A DNA stretch of 64,000 bases. It comes from Phymorhynchus buccinoides. Its lineage: Eukaryota; Mollusca; Gastropoda; Neogastropoda; Raphitomidae. The notes below the pieces were generated by a model. That model was not told where the DNA came from and did no database searches. It saw nothing but the letters and a program-made list of their open reading frames with translations. Position numbers and translations under genes: made by a program. Position 1 is the first letter of the stretch; every line of letters starts with the position of its first letter. Shown here one piece after another: positions 12,590-64,000 of this stretch. Location: assembly GCA_017654935.2 (NCBI GenBank), contig CM065699.1, forward strand, positions 42,647,029 through 42,711,028. Reading direction: 5' to 3'.

Positions 12590-12835
12590 AGATGCGTCAT
12601 GCTGCCGTTACGCGCCTAACTAAGAAATAGTTAGGCCCAGCAAGTCCGACTTCGGCTGGAGGAAATGTTTAGGCAGGAGAATGGACCGGTAAGGCAGAAA
12701 GATAGTTAGATGACAGTAAGCAAAGGGAAAAGGCAGAGTCAAAGAGAGTGACAGATTAGAGGAAGTTACAAGCACAGAACTTCCAGAAGGAGGGGGAACT
12801 ATCTATACAAAAGCCCCCCCCCGGTATCCCCACGG
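12590..12835 (-). mobile_element. SINE body, reverse orientation
   Basis: GGCAGAGTCAAAGAGAGTGA, TTAGAGGAAGTTACAAGCAC, AGAACTTCCAGAAGG and CGGTATCCCCACGG match the body of the full SINE at 28227-28748 in reverse complement. GCGCCTAACTAAGAAATAGT is its 3' end. Confidence 0.75.
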
Positions 12836-13397
12836 GGGGGCAACAACAACAACGAAAGAAGACAATTTTGATGTTTCACGCTGCACACATTACCATCAAG
12901 CTCTTATGCATATATGATAGCTGTACAGTTTCCTTGCAGCCCATCACTCTAACGGCTTTTGTCATTGGTTGACACTGACCTTACAGTAAAGTGAGAGTCG
13001 CACAATAAGTGATCTTGTGGAATCCCAGGAAATGAACAGTTAGTTAGTTAGTCTGTTATAGTCCCGTCAACAGCTATGGTTATCTCAGGACTGTCACCGT
13101 GCAAAGTTCGACCACGAATAGCAAAACACAAATCCATGAATCTTAACAACGCACAAAACCTGAAAACATAAAAAAAAATAGTACAATTCATAACATGACA
13201 CTTCCCTCATTGTACCCTATAGCATATAATTCCAGACAGTGCTGGAAACGTAAGCCATTCCGCTCTATTTATCGAGTTCAGGTTAAAAAAAACAGTAAAA
13301 AAGGCTAACAAATACATATTAGTAAGCTAAGATACATAAAAAAGGCTATAATAGCAAATATGCACTGCAGAATGGACAACAGGAGCCCACTCAAGTG

Positions 13398-13665
13398 CGT
13401 AAGATATCACGTCTGGAAGCCAGTGTACAATAAAAAAAAAACCTGGCATGTCATAAATTGTAAAAAGGAAAAACGTGGAAAGGTTTCATAGAAAAAATGC
13501 CGGAGAATGGACCAATAAGGCAGAAAGAAGTAGATGCCAGAGAGAAAAAAGAAGAGAAAAGGCAGAGTCAAAGAGAGTGATAGAGTAGGGGTAGTTACTA
13601 GCATAGAACTTCTAGAAGATGGGGGAACTATTTCTGCTGAAAGACCCCCTGGTATCCCCACAGCA
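13398..13665 (-). mobile_element. Second reversed SINE body
   Basis: Carries the same landmarks as 12590-12835 (GGCAGAGTCAAAGAGAGTGA, GAACTTCTAGAAGATGGGGG, TGGTATCCCCAC), with about 10-15% visible divergence. Confidence 0.7.
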
Positions 13666-13782
13666 GGGCCCTATCCACGTAAGCCAGCCTAAGCCGTTGC
13701 CCGCCTCCTATGACGAGGACGTGCGGTTGGACTTTAGGAGGCTGCTGGGCTCCTCTCTGTAAGCCCCCCCCCCTAATGATAG

Positions 13783-14170
13783 GTGGAAGCCTGCCGGGGG
13801 GGAGGAAATGAACAGGCGGACGTCCTTGCAGAAGAGGAATCCAGAGGAGAGCAAATCAACAACTGTGCCAGCTTCCACGAAAAGACGACAATAATTAAGG
13901 CTTTAACAAGGCCACCAGCGCAGAGGGACGACAATCATCTATCATCTACTGTCCCGGGAGCAGCAAGTAGTTCTGGTGCGACTGCGCACCGGCCACAACA
14001 GGCTCAACAACCGCATGCATCGGAAGATGAAGCTGGCACCATCACCAGTCTGTCCCTGTGGTGTGGAAGACCAGACAACAGAACATGTCCTGCAGGGTGT
14101 CCCCTTCACAAGGGAGGCAGGAGATGAAGTGTGGCCCATCAGCGCACCACTGTCTATCAGGCTCTATGGT
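13783..14170 (+). pseudogene. LINE RNase H / C-terminal remnant, frameshifted
   Basis: The first frame has GNEQADVLAEEESRGEQ, the C-terminal RNase H motif of jockey/CR1-like LINEs. After a shift near 13950 the next frame reads RLRTGHNRLNNRMHRKMKL, then CPCGVEDQTTEHVLQGVPF and WPISAPLSIRLYGSKEE, the usual Cys-rich tail. The RT core and RNase H N-terminus are absent. Confidence 0.8.
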
Positions 14171-14350
14171 TCCAAGGAAGAATCTTGTACAGAAGGGAAT
14201 TCAAGACTACCACTACACAGATGCCTTTGATTTCACGTTCCTCAGATATTTCCATGAGATTGAGCTAAGAACAATGAAGAAGGATCCTGAAATTCGCACC
14301 TCTTTCTCACAGGAGTGGCCTCCAATTGCAACTCTCACATTCAAATCATT
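14165..14350 (+). other. Unidentified 60-codon open segment
   Basis: One frame encodes NLVQKGIQDYHYTDAFDFTF, LRYFHEIELRTMKKDPEIRT and SFSQEWPPIATLTFKSLSAC, with balanced composition and no low complexity. It starts where LINE homology ends and stops in C-rich DNA before the LARS2 stop codon. I do not recognise the family; it could be an exon or gene fragment carried by a retroposon. No convincing splice sites were assigned. Confidence 0.4.
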
Positions 14351-14451
14351 GTCAGCCTGTGAACGACACCCTTCCGCCCCCCGCCCCCCACCCGAATTGC
14401 CCCCCTTCCCCTATCACACTCTCTTCAACAACTGATCCACTACCCCCGCAC

Positions 14452-63481
<49,030 letters not shown>

Positions 63482-64000
63482 CTGAAACACAACCATTTAT
63501 TATTAATGTCTGTGTATGATTTATCATAATATATAGTGTTTAGTCCACTGCATTAATACTTACATTGGGATATTTGCTTTCCTTTGTCATACCTTTGTAA
63601 TTCTATTTTCGAAATGATCATGTTGATCATAATCACACACGCCCCTTTTTCATGTTCCCTTTATGTTCCATTTGTTGTTTTTTCTTTCCTTTGTTCTTAT
63701 ATTATAAATAAACCCCTTGTGAAGCTGGTTTTATGATAAACAAGTGGATTCTTTAGAGATTTATGTTCAATTGCTGCTTATTTATTTATTTGATAATGAT
63801 GGCTATTCGGTATGATTGAGTTAATCCTTATGTTATTTAGGTAAAAAAACAAGGTGAAGGGAAAAGTACCTGAGAGGGGGGGCAACCGACGTTTCGTGTC
63901 ATAAACACTTCGACTGGGAATGCAGGGAAAAGTTGACTGGAAGGCTTTTTTATATTTGAAGTCAGTGAGCACAGTTCAAGACTTGAAAGGGCAGTGGTTG
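63482..64000. other. LARS2 intron upstream of exon a
   Basis: AT-rich intron sequence running off the window; no further exon found. Confidence 0.65.

Overview
This is repeat-rich nuclear DNA from an animal, probably a lophotrochozoan and perhaps a gastropod mollusc. The grounds are small GT-AG exons in kilobase introns, CR1/L2-type LINE fragments, tRNA-headed SINEs, many short inverted-repeat transposons and long microsatellites. The species cannot be named from the sequence. Bases 6519-7018 are a 500-N assembly gap.

The only protein-coding host gene I can support lies on the minus strand: mitochondrial leucyl-tRNA synthetase (LARS2). I traced 17 exons from 63368-63481 (most 5' in the window) to 14452-14664 (stop codon). 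They join in one reading frame of 1989 nt (662 codons plus TAA), and every intron is GT-AG. They carry the degenerate CP1 editing domain, the class I motif [11 protein letters not shown], two zinc-knuckle Cys pairs, KMSKS, the anticodon-binding domain and the C-terminus. The N-terminal part with the HIGH motif, about 240 residues by comparison with the human protein, lies beyond base 64000.

Layout: 1-14451 is the 3' flank and holds decayed LINE pieces (1-318, 7278-8074, 13783-14170), MITEs, SINE pieces, a 1.4-kb GA tract and microsatellites. 14452-63481 is the LARS2 gene; its introns contain three large minisatellites (100-bp unit at 17478-20668, 43-bp palindromic unit at 40508-48277, 23-bp G-run unit at 51090-55915) and dozens of nested transposons. 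63482-64000 is a further LARS2 intron.

The most unusual feature is that several LARS2 exon-intron boundaries have themselves been tandemly duplicated. The 3' edges of exons 62538-62660, 40066-40176 and 27309-27487, each with its 5' splice site, seed arrays of about 7-13 copies. The acceptor edge of exon 24896-24973 is duplicated once. The donor of exon 33021-33112 is repeated in a 75-bp unit. A decayed copy of the first exon lies beside it. One gene therefore carries many decoy splice sites, one of which (39955) would give an in-frame 37-residue duplication of a catalytic and zinc-binding segment.

The mobile elements fall into recognisable families: several MITE families in TTAA targets with CCC/GGG ends (piggyBac-like), TA-flanked inverted-repeat elements, a hAT-like zinc-finger fragment carried inside a satellite, and SINEs that share a 3' domain behind different tRNA-like heads.
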